A DNA stretch of 64,000 nt from VRUE01 sp035605695 (GCA_035605695.1 DATNGZ010000072.1:62001-126000); one strand, 5' to 3'. Shown: positions 43,919-52,354, counted from the first letter of the stretch. Numbers and translations: made by a program. Notes: generated by a model from the letters alone, not told the origin.

Positions 43919-44811
43919 ACATGCGCACGGAGTCTGCGCTCCGTGTCGGCAGTCAGCCGCTCGACGAGCTCGGCGCGCGCGCCATCGAGCGCCGGCAGCT
44001 CAATCGGCTCGGAGCTGGGGGTCTGCAGCGTGCCGGTCTCGTGGTAGTAGCGGTTCTTCGACTGCAGCCGTGATCCACGCCGGTGCTCATCGTCGAAGCA
44101 GCGCAGCGGCTGCAGCTCGAGCGGCAGCGGGGGCTCGCGGCCGGTTGCGCACTGGCAGATGTCGCCGAGCACCGCAGCGGGGTCCGCGCAGAGCTGCGGG
44201 TAGGAGACGATCCGATCGAGATCGTCGCGCGCGTCGAGCAGCTGTCGGGTGACCGCCTCCCACTGGCGCGTCGTCTGCACGAGCGTGTCCTCGTCGCGGA
44301 GCTCGCGCCAGCGTCGCGGCTTGACGCCCCACCAACCCTCCTCGGGCTCGCGGCCACGGCCCTCGTGGGGGACGTGCTTCTTGGTCAGCGAGTACGCCGT
44401 CGGCAGCGCCGCGCGCGCGACCGCCACGATTAGCGCCTGCGGAAAGAGCGCCCGCAGCCAGGGCACGCGGACCGTGTTGTAGGGGTTCTTGTTGACCAGG
44501 GGCCGCGCGGACGCCGGCGTCTGCGCCAGGCGCTGCCGCAGCGTCGCGCGGATCTCAGCGGTCGCCTCCGCGGCGCCGAGCGTGTGGCCTGCCTCCCCAT
44601 CGTGGCGTTGGTACAACACGCCGGCCGGGAACCCGGTGGGCGCAAACGGGGGCGTGTTGCCCCAAAAGGCGTCGCCCTCGCCGCGAAACGGATTGACAGC
44701 GATGCCGGTGTCCTGCAGCAGCCGCAACAGCAGCGAAGTGCCAGACTTCTGCAGGCCGACGATCAGGATCGGCCGCGAAGTACAGATCGAGGACATTGGA
44801 GAATTGGGCAC
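43894..44811 (-). CDS. sulfotransferase family protein (ST6)
   Basis: 305 aa; PSB loop LIVGLQKSGTSLLLRLLQDT, then VNKNPYNTVRVPWLRALFP. The 3'-phosphate segment LIVAVARAALPTAYSL lacks the usual RDP and has RAA instead, so the enzyme may be altered or bind the donor differently. Met-6 (MSSIC) is an alternative start. Its end overlaps the convergent glycosyltransferase by 25 bp. Confidence 0.8.
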   Translation of the reverse strand: MPNSPMSSICTSRPILIVGLQKSGTSLLLRLLQDTGIAVNPFRGEGDAFWGNTPPFAPTGFPAGVLYQRHDGEAGHTLGAAEATAEIRATLRQRLAQTPASARPLVNKNPYNTVRVPWLRALFPQALIVAVARAALPTAYSLTKKHVPHEGRGREPEEGWWGVKPRRWRELRDEDTLVQTTRQWEAVTRQLLDARDDLDRIVSYPQLCADPAAVLGDICQCATGREPPLPLELQPLRCFDDEHRRGSRLQSKNRYYHETGTLQTPSSEPIELPALDGARAELVERLTADTERRLRAHVQLEVAER

Positions 44812-44812
44812 G

Positions 44813-45622
44813 TTGAAAGCCGCGCCAGTATCTCAATGCAGTGGTCGTCGGTCCGAGGCGGCGACCGAACCGTTCCCCGATACGGGCAGCCGCGTTGTCT
44901 ACACGGCCATCGTCGGCGAGGTGGATTTGTTGGTGGCACCGGAGATCGTCGATCCTGGCTGGGACTACGTTTGCTTCAGCGACGAGCCGGTGTCATGCGC
45001 ACCGTGGCGCTGGGCGCCGGTCGAGCGGGACCAACCACTGTCTGCTCGCGCCGCCAGGTACCTCAAGGTCAATGCCACAACGGTGCTTCCCAGCGCGGAG
45101 CTGTCGCTGTGGGTGGATGGGAACATCCAGCCGCTCGCCTCGGCTCAGGCGCTCGCGGACAGGTACCTCGCTGCCGCGGACCTCGTCTTTCACCCTCACC
45201 CCGAGCGCAGCTGCCTCTTCGACGAGGCGGTCGCGGTAATCGAGCAGGGCAAGGATGCCGCCGCGACGGTCGTGCCTCAGATCGTGCGCTACGCGCGAGC
45301 CGGGATGCCGCCGCATGCAGGCCTGCAGGCGACCGCCGCGATCCTACGCCGGCACACCGCCTCGGTTGCCGGCCTGGATGCGGCCTGGTGGGATGAGATC
45401 AGCCACGGCAGCCACCGCGACCAGCTGAGCCTGCCTTACGTGCTACACGCACGTGGCCAGCGCTACGCCGAGTTCGACAGCGACGTCTGGCGGGGCCCGC
45501 TGTTTCGTTACCGCCGGCACGACGGACCCAACGCCCCGGTCAAGGCCAGGCGACGGGAGACAGCGCCGCTCGCAGGGGCTGCGCACCAGGCGTCAGATGC
45601 GGCAACACGGTCGCAGAAATGA
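44813..45622 (+). CDS. DUF616-like glycosyltransferase
   Basis: 269 aa if begun at TTG 44813; the true start is uncertain because no ATG or GTG lies well upstream of the conserved domain. The conserved part starts RVVYTAIVGEVDLLVAPEIV and continues DYVCFSDEPV and LSLWVDGNIQPLASAQALAD, with SDEP and VDGN acidic pairs, as in DUF616 enzymes related to plant and bacterial surface-glycan transferases. It ends about 45 bp before the island's left attachment repeat. Confidence 0.7.
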   Translation: MKAAPVSQCSGRRSEAATEPFPDTGSRVVYTAIVGEVDLLVAPEIVDPGWDYVCFSDEPVSCAPWRWAPVERDQPLSARAARYLKVNATTVLPSAELSLWVDGNIQPLASAQALADRYLAAADLVFHPHPERSCLFDEAVAVIEQGKDAAATVVPQIVRYARAGMPPHAGLQATAAILRRHTASVAGLDAAWWDEISHGSHRDQLSLPYVLHARGQRYAEFDSDVWRGPLFRYRRHDGPNAPVKARRRETAPLAGAAHQASDAATRSQK

Positions 45623-45668
45623 CCAAGATGGCGACCCCGACCTTGCCGAACGGCGCGAAGTCACCCGC

Positions 45669-45701
45669 AGAGAATCGAACTCTCGACCTCCGGCTTGAAA
45701 G
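45669..45701 (-). repeat. attL: displaced tRNA-Glu 3' half
   Basis: 33 bp identical to part of the tRNA-Glu gene at the right end, covering the T arm, variable region and anticodon-loop part (CTTTCAAGCC on the minus strand). Beyond it, the bases that would be the acceptor 3' strand (CGGGTGA) still match the tRNA 5' end imperfectly, consistent with a decayed original tRNA end. Confidence 0.75.
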
Positions 45702-45761
45702 GCCGAGGGTGAGCCGCATGGGGAGCGGGATTGCGGCGGTTATGTAACCGGAATGCGACCC
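45695..45761 (+). repeat. attachment-like repeat R1
   Basis: 67 bp beginning TTGAAAGGCCGAGG in the left attachment core, with GCGGGATTGCGG in the middle and two direct repeats ATGTAACCG/ATGCGACCC exactly 11 bp apart at the end (45742, 45753). Related to R2, R3 and R4. The paired repeats resemble integrase arm-binding sites. Confidence 0.65.
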
Positions 45762-45783
45762 GTACAGTCAGCTATCGAGCGGG

Positions 45784-46188
45784 TTACTCCGGACCAGCTT
45801 CCGACGGGTGAATCTCGGCATCCGCCCACTCAATGGCAAGGGCGGCCCATCGCAGAGCACTGTTGGCGGCAACTGCTTCGGGGTTTCCCAAGCCATAGCG
45901 AAGCGCTGCGGCATACGGCGTCAGGCGATCTGCTTCGGCGAGATCGGCGGGCAGCTCGAACCCGGCGTCCTCACAGAGCTGCATGAGGACACCGAGGTCG
46001 TGCGTAAAGGGAAATTCCAGATCGCGACTCGCGATGGCGGCCTTGAGCGCCTTCTCTACCGCCTGCTGCGCGTGAAACCCCACTGGCGAATCCGAGATCC
46101 GTTCGTCTCTCTCAAGGGCATCCGCAGAGGCGAGATCCTCACGCGCAAGGGCCAACAGATCCCCGGGTAGGTCCGGCTTCTCGCTCAT
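45784..46188 (-). CDS. HEPN-domain protein (toxin of HEPN-MNT pair)
   Basis: 134 aa from ATG 46188, MSEKPDLPGDLLALAREDLA onward, with SPVGFHAQQAVEKALKAAIA and FTHDLGVLMQLCEDAG, the core of HEPN partners of minimal nucleotidyltransferases. Such proteins are RNases whose activity is blocked by the MNT partner. It overlaps the upstream MNT by 4 bp (ATGA). Confidence 0.85.
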   Translation of the reverse strand: MSEKPDLPGDLLALAREDLASADALERDERISDSPVGFHAQQAVEKALKAAIASRDLEFPFTHDLGVLMQLCEDAGFELPADLAEADRLTPYAAALRYGLGNPEAVAANSALRWAALAIEWADAEIHPSEAGPE

Positions 46189-46502
46189 CCGGCGAGGACG
46201 CGGCCCTGCGAAAGGGCTGCGTGGACGAGGCCACCGCGCACCTCCCGCCAACTGTCGGCGTAGTCGCGACTGACGACGATGACATCGGCTGGCATCCGCA
46301 AATCGCGCAAGGTCCGATGCAGGCGCACCGACTCCTCGGCCTCGTTGGCGACCACGGGCTCGACGACGAGGAAGTCGACATCGCTATGCGGGCGGGCCTC
46401 CCCGCGGGCATGCGATCCAAAAAGGATCACCTGCGCATCGGGGGCAGCGGCAGCCAAGCGGCGTCCCGCCTCGGCAATCAGCGTCTCGTCAACCACTCTC
46501 AT
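46185..46502 (-). CDS. MNT-domain nucleotidyltransferase (antitoxin of HEPN-MNT pair)
   Basis: 105 aa with the catalytic signature FGSHARGEARPHSDVDFLVV (GSxARG then SDxD). In characterised pairs the MNT AMPylates the HEPN toxin. A near copy (95 of 105 residues identical) without a working HEPN partner lies at 50943-51260. Confidence 0.88.
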   Translation of the reverse strand: MRVVDETLIAEAGRRLAAAAPDAQVILFGSHARGEARPHSDVDFLVVEPVVANEAEESVRLHRTLRDLRMPADVIVVSRDYADSWREVRGGLVHAALSQGRVLAG

Positions 46503-46634
46503 CGTTGAAAGCGTAGTCCTCGCCAGGATCGAGCGCTGGCGCCGCTGTTAATCGTTCTCCCGGACACCGTGCATATCGCTCGATCCGCCAACATCAGCTC
46601 TTCGCGAGAGGGCCGAAACCGCCCCGAGGTCCTT

Positions 46635-48035
46635 CTATCTAGCGACTGAGACTGCGCCGCTGCCGTCGCGCGGCGGCATCACTCGAAAGGCCAAACCAGC
46701 ATGGGCACGGCCGCTCGAGGAGCTGAGCTGCAGCCAGTAGCGGCCGGGGGAGGGCGCGCTGCCTAGCAGTCCGCTAAGCGAGATCCGGTTGAACCCTTCC
46801 CGGGCCTGGCGCTCATCCCGCACTGCCAAGAGACAGGCGCCCGGTTCCCTGCCACAGCGGAAGGCGCGGCCAGGCGGAATGGCGCGACGGATCGTGAGGT
46901 CGACCTTCTCGGCGATCGCCGCCTGGAAGCGGACCCGGACGCGCGAGGGCTTGGCGAATCGCCTGCGCGTCATCGACATGCGGGAGAACTTCTGCTTGCG
47001 ACGCAGCCCCGCATTCTGTGCCACCGCCGCTGGAGCGGACGTATGGGAATGAGGCGGGAGCGAGGCCCAGTCTGGACCGCATTGCAGACAATGGATGGTG
47101 GTGGTGAGCCGACGCTCGTTACTCCCATCGGCATTCATCAGGTACAGATCCGGTGCACTCGTCGGGAAAACAGAGAGTCGGTCGCTCTGGAAGACGATCA
47201 TGGATCCGTCGGGAGACCAAGCCGGGTCCTCGTCGGTGCCGGACGCAGTGAGCTGTACCGGATTGCCGCCGGTCGTCGGAATTGAATAGACGTTGTCTCC
47301 TGAGTAGGTGTAGGGAAGCTCGCCGGGGCCAGGGTCGTCGCGAGCTTCGCGGGCCTGGTAGGTGAAGGCAATCATTGAGCCGTCGGGAGACCAGGAGGGA
47401 GATACCACCCGCCCGGGGAGATCGAAGAGCTTCTGGGCCCCGCCGCCGCCGGCAGGCATCGTGTAGAGGTCGGTGTCCTCGTATGGACCGTCGGCGCGAA
47501 TGAACGCGATCCGACTCCCATCGGGCGACCAGGCCGGGCCCCCGGCATTGCTTTCGATCGGAGTGGGCGTCGTGCCGTCGGGGGTCGTGCTGAAAAGCTC
47601 GCCTTCTCTGGCGAAAAGGATGTGGGCGCCGTCCGGTGACCAGGCCGGGGCGCCGACGTAGCCAAAGATCGGAAGATGCTCGAAGCCCGTTCCATCGGGC
47701 GAGAAGACCTGTAGGCCCATGTCGGTCCAATAGCCATCCGGTTCCTGCATCTGCCCGGTCGTCACGATTCGCAGACCGTCAGGCGACCAGCTCGGGTAGA
47801 AGTCGTACTTGTGTTCCTCGTCGGGGAGGATGACCGGGTGAAGCCCCGAACCATCGGGCTGAATCGTGTAGATCTTGCCGTAGGAGGAGAAGACAATCGG
47901 CCCATTCGTCCCGGGAGCCGTCGCGAGCGCTGATCCCGACGAGAGCACAATCACAAGGACGAACGCTGCCCAGACGCTAGCCACTCCGCAGAGTCCGAAG
48001 CCGTTCCACCCCCTGCCCCCGCCGGTCACTCTCAT
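46635..48035 (-). CDS. secreted TolB-like beta-propeller protein
   Basis: 466 aa. N-terminal signal peptide (VASVWAAFVLVIVLSSGSAL, then ATAPG). At least six repeats with the WSPDG signature (YPSWSPDGLRIVTTG, PAWSPDGAHILFAR, PAWSPDGSRIAFIR and so on), a WD40-like Tol-Pal beta propeller. The last ~130 residues are a separate basic domain (FSRMSMTRRRFAKPSRVRV) ending in a beta-rich module. Likely an exported binding or scaffolding protein; 132 bp of unassigned sequence separates it from the MNT gene. Confidence 0.85.
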   Translation of the reverse strand: MRVTGGGRGWNGFGLCGVASVWAAFVLVIVLSSGSALATAPGTNGPIVFSSYGKIYTIQPDGSGLHPVILPDEEHKYDFYPSWSPDGLRIVTTGQMQEPDGYWTDMGLQVFSPDGTGFEHLPIFGYVGAPAWSPDGAHILFAREGELFSTTPDGTTPTPIESNAGGPAWSPDGSRIAFIRADGPYEDTDLYTMPAGGGGAQKLFDLPGRVVSPSWSPDGSMIAFTYQAREARDDPGPGELPYTYSGDNVYSIPTTGGNPVQLTASGTDEDPAWSPDGSMIVFQSDRLSVFPTSAPDLYLMNADGSNERRLTTTIHCLQCGPDWASLPPHSHTSAPAAVAQNAGLRRKQKFSRMSMTRRRFAKPSRVRVRFQAAIAEKVDLTIRRAIPPGRAFRCGREPGACLLAVRDERQAREGFNRISLSGLLGSAPSPGRYWLQLSSSSGRAHAGLAFRVMPPRDGSGAVSVAR

Positions 48036-48160
48036 GCCTGCATTCTTCCTTATTACACGAGGAATGTGCGTGATACCCCTTCTTCACTGTCAGCATGCGG
48101 AGACTCGATGGCCCCGCCCTGTGTCGTCGCCGTTCTCTCAAGAGGTCCGCTGTCGCCCAG

Positions 48161-48228
48161 CTTGAAAGGACGGAGGTCTTCCGCACGGAGAGTGGCTTTG
48201 CCGAGGTGATGCGACCGAAATGCGACCG
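48161..48228 (+). repeat. attachment-like repeat R4
   Basis: 68 bp starting TTGAAAGGACGGAGG and ending with ATGCGACCG and ATGCGACCGG 11 bp apart (48208, 48219). It separates the HEPN-MNT/TolB module from the VapBC/lipoprotein module. The rest of 48036-48233 shows no gene. Confidence 0.55.
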
Positions 48229-48233
48229 GCAAC

Positions 48234-48611
48234 TCAGGGCACGCGGATGTCGACGAGATCTTCAATCAACTTGAAGTCGTCGGCGTTCAGGGTCAGCAGG
48301 GGCACGCCGTGAACATTCGCGGTCGCGGCAATCGCCAGGTCGAAGGCGCGGCGCCGGGGCTGGCCGCCACGCTGCGCCACGGCTGCATAAAGGCGACCGC
48401 ATTCGCGCGCCGCCGCCGCCTCGAAGGGCAGAGGGTCGAAGCTCTCCTCGATCGCGCCGAGCCGGCGCAGGCGCACAGCCCGGACCTCCTCATCCGCCGC
48501 GCCCAAGACACCGAAGTGAAGCTCGGTGAGCGAGACGACGCTGATCGCGACATCCTCATCGGGATCCTCGCTGCCGCGTATGAGGACCGACGTGTCAAGC
48601 AGGGCCGGCAC
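48234..48611 (-). CDS. PIN-domain RNase toxin (VapC-like)
   Basis: 125 aa starting MPALLDTSVLIRGSE (first catalytic Asp), with VSLTELHFGVLG (Glu), FDLAIAATANVHG (Asp) and LLTLNADDFKLI (Asp), the four acidic residues of a PIN RNase. It lies 7 bp after its antitoxin. By homology it would cut tRNA or rRNA; target unknown. Confidence 0.9.
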   Translation of the reverse strand: MPALLDTSVLIRGSEDPDEDVAISVVSLTELHFGVLGAADEEVRAVRLRRLGAIEESFDPLPFEAAAARECGRLYAAVAQRGGQPRRRAFDLAIAATANVHGVPLLTLNADDFKLIEDLVDIRVP

Positions 48612-48618
48612 CGAGCCG

Positions 48619-48864
48619 TTACTGCGCCCAGGGGTCGCGAAGTTCGCCGCCTACCTTCTCGAGGTCGGCCTCGAGGGTCGGGTCGACGGGCGCCCTCCAG
48701 AGCTCAGCGAGCTGTGAGCTCGGCACCCAGCGCCGGCCCTTGGCAGGCCCCAGGGAAGCGACCGGCCGTCCAGAAACGGTGATCGTCAGCTCCTCGCCCG
48801 CTTCGGCGCGACGCAGCACCTCGCCAACGTTGTTGCGCAGTTCCTTCTGGGGAATCGTCGCCAC
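48619..48864 (-). CDS. antitoxin, Phd/VapB type
   Basis: 81 aa: the N-terminus TIPQKELRNNVGEVLRRAEA then GEELTITVSGRPVASLGP matches Phd/YefM-type DNA-binding antitoxins. The C-terminal half (DPTLEADLEKVGGELRDPW) is the toxin-binding tail. Type II antitoxins usually bind their own promoter, so the upstream ~60 bp is the likely operator. Confidence 0.87.
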   Translation of the reverse strand: MATIPQKELRNNVGEVLRRAEAGEELTITVSGRPVASLGPAKGRRWVPSSQLAELWRAPVDPTLEADLEKVGGELRDPWAQ

Positions 48865-48927
48865 AGTCCCACGGTAGCAGTTCTGCTACCTGCGAGGGTC
48901 GTTATCGGTTCTGCTGGAAGCCGTTGA

Positions 48928-49446
48928 CTACTTTTCGACCCCGCAGAGTTCGAGGTCATCGCGCTTCGCCATCCACTGAGCGGTCCGATTGGACATGGCC
49001 GCTTTGAGGGAAAGGAGTTTTGCCGTTGCGACATTACCTTTTTCCATTTCCTTGGCCGTCTCTTTGATCAGCCCCAGCGTTTCCTCGTCTTTTTCCAGCA
49101 CGGCTTCAATTGCATGGGAATCTCCGCTAGGAGGCTCGAGTTCCCGCAGTTCCCGAATCCCCTGTTCGGACTTAGGAAGAACCTTGCGAAGGATGGCAGC
49201 GAATTCCGCGACTTCCTCAGGATCGTTAAGCCCCGATTCATTCAGTCGATCCAGCTTTTTATTCCAGGCGGCGACATCTTCGTCTTCATCCGCTGCCTGA
49301 CAGATTTCATCAGCCCGAGCGATCCATTCGGACTTGCTCAGATCCCCACTCGCTGACGTAGATCCGGTCGAATGAGAGGAGCCCTCTCCGCAGCCTGCCA
49401 GAAGACCAAGCCCCGCCAACAACGCCATCAGACACGCTCTCCGCAT
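48928..49446 (-). CDS. lipoprotein of unknown function
   Basis: 172 aa from ATG 49446 with a lipoprotein signal: MRRACLMALLAGLGLLAGC, Cys at residue 19. The mature part is a Ser/Gly linker followed by helical segments (SKSEWIARADEICQAADEDE, PKSEQGIRELRELEPPSG), a pattern seen in actinobacterial lipoproteins with an xxICxxA-type motif. Codon use is less GC-rich than the core genes. No binding partner can be named. Confidence 0.75.
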   Translation of the reverse strand: MRRACLMALLAGLGLLAGCGEGSSHSTGSTSASGDLSKSEWIARADEICQAADEDEDVAAWNKKLDRLNESGLNDPEEVAEFAAILRKVLPKSEQGIRELRELEPPSGDSHAIEAVLEKDEETLGLIKETAKEMEKGNVATAKLLSLKAAMSNRTAQWMAKRDDLELCGVEK

Positions 49447-49560
49447 CGTCTCCCCTGCTCGTTCAGGGCCGAAGCCTACCGATGCACCCTTCCCATCCCG
49501 AGGCCACTTGACGTTCCATGCCTGAAACACCGCCGCTCTAGCAATCCACTATTGGTCGTA

Positions 49561-49626
49561 TTGAAAGGCTGAAGGTGTGCCGCTTGGGGAGTGGGATTGC
49601 GGTCGCGATGTAACCGAGATGAGACT
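49561..49626 (+). repeat. attachment-like repeat R2
   Basis: 66 bp starting TTGAAAGGCTGAAGG, with GAGTGGGATTGCGG and ATGTAACCG/ATGAGAC at 49608 and 49619 (11 bp apart). The middle is the closest to R1. It lies between the lipoprotein and Fic modules. To its left the tRNA-derived sequence is no longer recognisable. Confidence 0.6.
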
Positions 49627-49642
49627 TGGGCTTGGCAGCACC

Positions 49643-50821
49643 TCACGACGAAATGATCTGCACAACCTCTGGGGCTACATATAGGCGGGCGTTTCTTGCG
49701 AGACGAACGGGGGCGGGCTCCAAGATGCCCAGCGACAGGAGAGTGTTGATTGCATTTTGAGCGCCCTGGCCCGACAGGCCAAGGCGCTTGGCCACCCAGG
49801 GCCGATCGACGTAAGGGCGACCAACCAGGTCCGCGGCCAGCTGCTCGGCAGATCCCCGCTTGTTCGCATCTTGCACTCGACGGCGCAACTGCTCCTGCAG
49901 GGCAACCAGGCCCTCGACTTTCTGCTGAGAGTCAAGGGCTGATGCCGCAACTCCCTCGGCAAAGAAACTGACCCACCGATCCCAGTCCCCATCGCAGCTG
50001 AGGCGCATGAGTTCGTCTTGATAGCGGTCGCGGCGTTTCTCAAACCATGGAGAGACAACGAGGAGCGGCTCTTGGATTACCGCACCCCGCAAGAGCTGAA
50101 CGATCACCAATAGGCGACCTAGCCTCCCGTTCCCGTCGGAGTACGGATGGAGCGACTCAAACTGGTAGTGACCAAGCGCCGCGAGAACGACGGTCGGCAG
50201 CTCAGGAGGCGAAGCGATCCATGCGAGCAACTCCTCGACGCCGCCGCGCAACTGGTCTCCGGGAGGTGGGGGCACGAATCGGGCCTCATCGAATCCCGCG
50301 CCACGGGCACCGATGACAACGATTCGGTCGCGAAGTCCCCCGGCATCCGACAGCTCGCCGGCGGTGTCACGGACGAGCGCCTTCTGCAAGGCACCCAACA
50401 TGCCGATCGTGAGAGCGCGATTCTCGGGCCAAGAGAAGGCGAGCTCAGCCATCCGCTCGAAGTTGAGGACCTCCACCAGCTCCGCAGAGAGACGCTGTGG
50501 ATCGTCGCCCTCTGCCGCGAGGACGTCGGCGAACGGAGCGTACGTCCCCTCCAGTGCGCTCGTGCTCTGCGCCTCACGACGAAGGGTAGACCGACGGAGG
50601 AGCGAGGGCTCAGGGATACGCCTTGCGGCACCATCGAGCCGAGCCAGCGCCGCGGTGGCCGAGTTGACGACGTTCCAGGTCTTCGTTGAAAGCACGATTT
50701 CTCGTGGCAACGGATCGGGCAGGAAAGCTCTGCCCTCGACCATCTCGTGAGTGACCGGATCCGGCCCAAGAATGGGGATCAGGTTGCCGATAGGGCTTTG
50801 CTCAAGAGTGGCCGTATCCAC
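49643..50821 (-). CDS. Fic-family protein with winged-helix domain
   Basis: 392 aa from GTG 50821. The Fic active-site motif HPYSDGNGRLGR is at residues 225-236, with His as general base for AMP transfer. The inhibitory helix motif STSALEGT (residues 86-93) is present, so activity is probably autoinhibited. Residues ~335-392 (YVDRPWVAKRLGLSGQGAQN) form a winged helix that could bind DNA. The start lies 7 bp after a TATATT box, so the transcript may be leaderless. Confidence 0.9.
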   Translation of the reverse strand: MDTATLEQSPIGNLIPILGPDPVTHEMVEGRAFLPDPLPREIVLSTKTWNVVNSATAALARLDGAARRIPEPSLLRRSTLRREAQSTSALEGTYAPFADVLAAEGDDPQRLSAELVEVLNFERMAELAFSWPENRALTIGMLGALQKALVRDTAGELSDAGGLRDRIVVIGARGAGFDEARFVPPPPGDQLRGGVEELLAWIASPPELPTVVLAALGHYQFESLHPYSDGNGRLGRLLVIVQLLRGAVIQEPLLVVSPWFEKRRDRYQDELMRLSCDGDWDRWVSFFAEGVAASALDSQQKVEGLVALQEQLRRRVQDANKRGSAEQLAADLVGRPYVDRPWVAKRLGLSGQGAQNAINTLLSLGILEPAPVRLARNARLYVAPEVVQIISS

Positions 50822-50875
50822 AGACGCAAATATATCGGCTAAAACTTGCGTCTAGCTATGGGAGACGCAAGTTGT
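50822..50875 (-). promoter_or_regulatory. candidate promoter and operator of the Fic gene
   Basis: Minus-strand TATATT just upstream of the GTG, preceded by a perfect 11-bp inverted repeat (AACTTGCGTCT/AGACGCAAGTT, 50843-50873). A third GACGCAA half-site lies close to the start. The Fic winged helix is a plausible binder, giving autoregulation. Confidence 0.5.
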
Positions 50876-50946
50876 CTTGTGCCAGTAGAAGAATTCCCTG
50901 GAAATGAGCCGGTAGCCATCGCCAGGTAGATCTGGCTTCTTCTCAT
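50870..50946 (-). pseudogene. HEPN gene remnant next to the orphan MNT
   Basis: Downstream of the second MNT, the first codons of a HEPN gene are still readable (KKPDLPGD versus EKPDLPGD in the intact copy). One base is missing soon after the ATG, and the rest of the gene is gone within about 25 bp. The intact counterpart is at 45784-46188. Confidence 0.7.
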
Positions 50947-51260
50947 CCGGCGAGGACGCGCCCCTGCGATAGAGCTGCGTGGACGAGGCCACCGCGCGCC
51001 TCCCGCCACCTGTCAGCGTAGTCGCGGCCGACGGCGATGACATCTGCTGGCATCCGCAAATCACGCAGGGTCCGATGCAGGCGCACCGACTCCTCGGCCT
51101 CATTGGCGACCGCGGGCTCGACGACAGGGAAGTCGACATCGCTATGCGGGTGGGCCTCTCCGCGGGCATGCGAGCCAAAAAGGACCACTTGCGCATCGGG
51201 GGCAGCGGCAGCCAAGCGGCGTCCCGCCTCCGCAATCAATTTCTCGTCAACCACCTTCAT
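50943..51260 (-). CDS. MNT-domain nucleotidyltransferase, orphan copy
   Basis: 105 aa, 95 identical to the MNT at 46185-46502. The signature FGSHARGEAHPHSDVDFPVV is kept, although Leu-45 beside the catalytic Asp pair is now Pro. Its HEPN partner is a remnant, so it may be inert or inhibit other HEPN toxins in trans. Confidence 0.85.
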   Translation of the reverse strand: MKVVDEKLIAEAGRRLAAAAPDAQVVLFGSHARGEAHPHSDVDFPVVEPAVANEAEESVRLHRTLRDLRMPADVIAVGRDYADRWREARGGLVHAALSQGRVLAG

Positions 51261-51351
51261 CGTTCAAATCGTAGTCGTCGCCATGAATCGAGCGCCAGCG
51301 CCATCGTTGGTCATTCCAGGACCTCCGCACACTGACTATCGTCTTTCGACA

Positions 51352-51732
51352 ATGCAAGGTTTTGTCTGCAACGATGATCCTATGCTGAGGCTGGTGGCGT
51401 TGACGAAAACTTGCATCGCGTGTCCATCCCAGTGGGAGGGAGCCCTTGAGGACGGCCGAGCGATCTATGCCCGCTATCGCCACGGCGAACTGAGCGTGGG
51501 CGTCGGCAATGACATCAACGAAGCGGTCCGAAACGGAATGTCCGATCAAGCTCTCTATGCGAACGACATCGGCAACGGACTGGATGGATTCATGGACTTC
51601 CAGGAACTGAAGGCCCAGCTGCATGGGCTGCTGGAGTTCCCTGCAGACCTAGTCGAGCACGATCATCGGCCGAAACTGCGATCCCGAAATGCCGGGAAAA
51701 CTGCTCGCGCCATCCGCCGTACGATCTGTTGA
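51352..51732 (+). CDS. unknown protein with CPSQWEG motif
   Basis: 126 aa from ATG 51352; ATG 51382 is an alternative. KTCIACPSQWEGALEDGRAI then YARYRHGELSVGVGNDINEA looks like a small conserved actinobacterial domain of unknown function, acting perhaps as a beta-rich ligand sensor. The end is basic. Its stop overlaps the following GNAT start (TGATG), so the two are cotranslated. Confidence 0.65.
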   Translation: MQGFVCNDDPMLRLVALTKTCIACPSQWEGALEDGRAIYARYRHGELSVGVGNDINEAVRNGMSDQALYANDIGNGLDGFMDFQELKAQLHGLLEFPADLVEHDHRPKLRSRNAGKTARAIRRTIC

Positions 51733-52352
51733 TGAAAGTGCGCGACATGCGCCCCGACGAGATCGACGCCGCAGTCAGCGTGTGGCGCGAGGCCAACGTC
51801 GCCCGCGGTGCTCCGCACGGGCCTCAGCGCACCGCTCGAATCCGCGCGAAACTCTCAGCCCCAGACGCACTGCCGTTCGTCGCGTTTCGCCCAGACATCG
51901 TTGGCATGGCGCTTGCCGAGCCCGGAAGGTTCGATGACGGCGCAGGAGACCTCGATCCGACGCTCCTGCACATCTCGATGGTTTTCGTTCGTCCCGTTGC
52001 ACAGCGCACGGGGGTCGGACTCCCTCTTGTCATGCATGTCCTCGACGTCGCACGGTCGAGCGGCTACAGGCGAGTGGGCGTTTGGACGGCGCAGGAGAAC
52101 AGCGCGGCCCGCAAGCTCTATGAGCGAGCTGGGATGACGCCCACTGGCAAAACCACTCCTCTCCGGTCGAGCGTGGCTCTCCAGTACGAATGCCTGGTAG
52201 AAGAGTCAAGGCGCCGCTACCTCGGTGTCGATGACGTTGCTGACCTTTGGGCCGAGGTCACGCCGGCGCCCGAAGACGAGAGTCTCGAGCTTGCCGGGGA
52301 CGAGCTCCGGTCGATGCGCAGAGAGAGACACACCAAGGAGGGTCAAAGCTAA
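51732..52352 (+). CDS. GNAT-family N-acetyltransferase
   Basis: 206 aa. Acetyl-CoA motif A is FVRPVAQRTGVGLPLVMHVL, then motif B NSAARKLYERAGMTPTGKTT. The N-terminus, MKVRDMRPDEIDAAVSVWRE, is typical. Residues 160-206 are an acidic extension (DDVADLWAEVTPAPEDE). Substrate unknown; its link to the preceding gene suggests a two-component modification or toxin pair. Confidence 0.85.
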   Translation: MKVRDMRPDEIDAAVSVWREANVARGAPHGPQRTARIRAKLSAPDALPFVAFRPDIVGMALAEPGRFDDGAGDLDPTLLHISMVFVRPVAQRTGVGLPLVMHVLDVARSSGYRRVGVWTAQENSAARKLYERAGMTPTGKTTPLRSSVALQYECLVEESRRRYLGVDDVADLWAEVTPAPEDESLELAGDELRSMRRERHTKEGQS

Positions 52353-52354
52353 TC

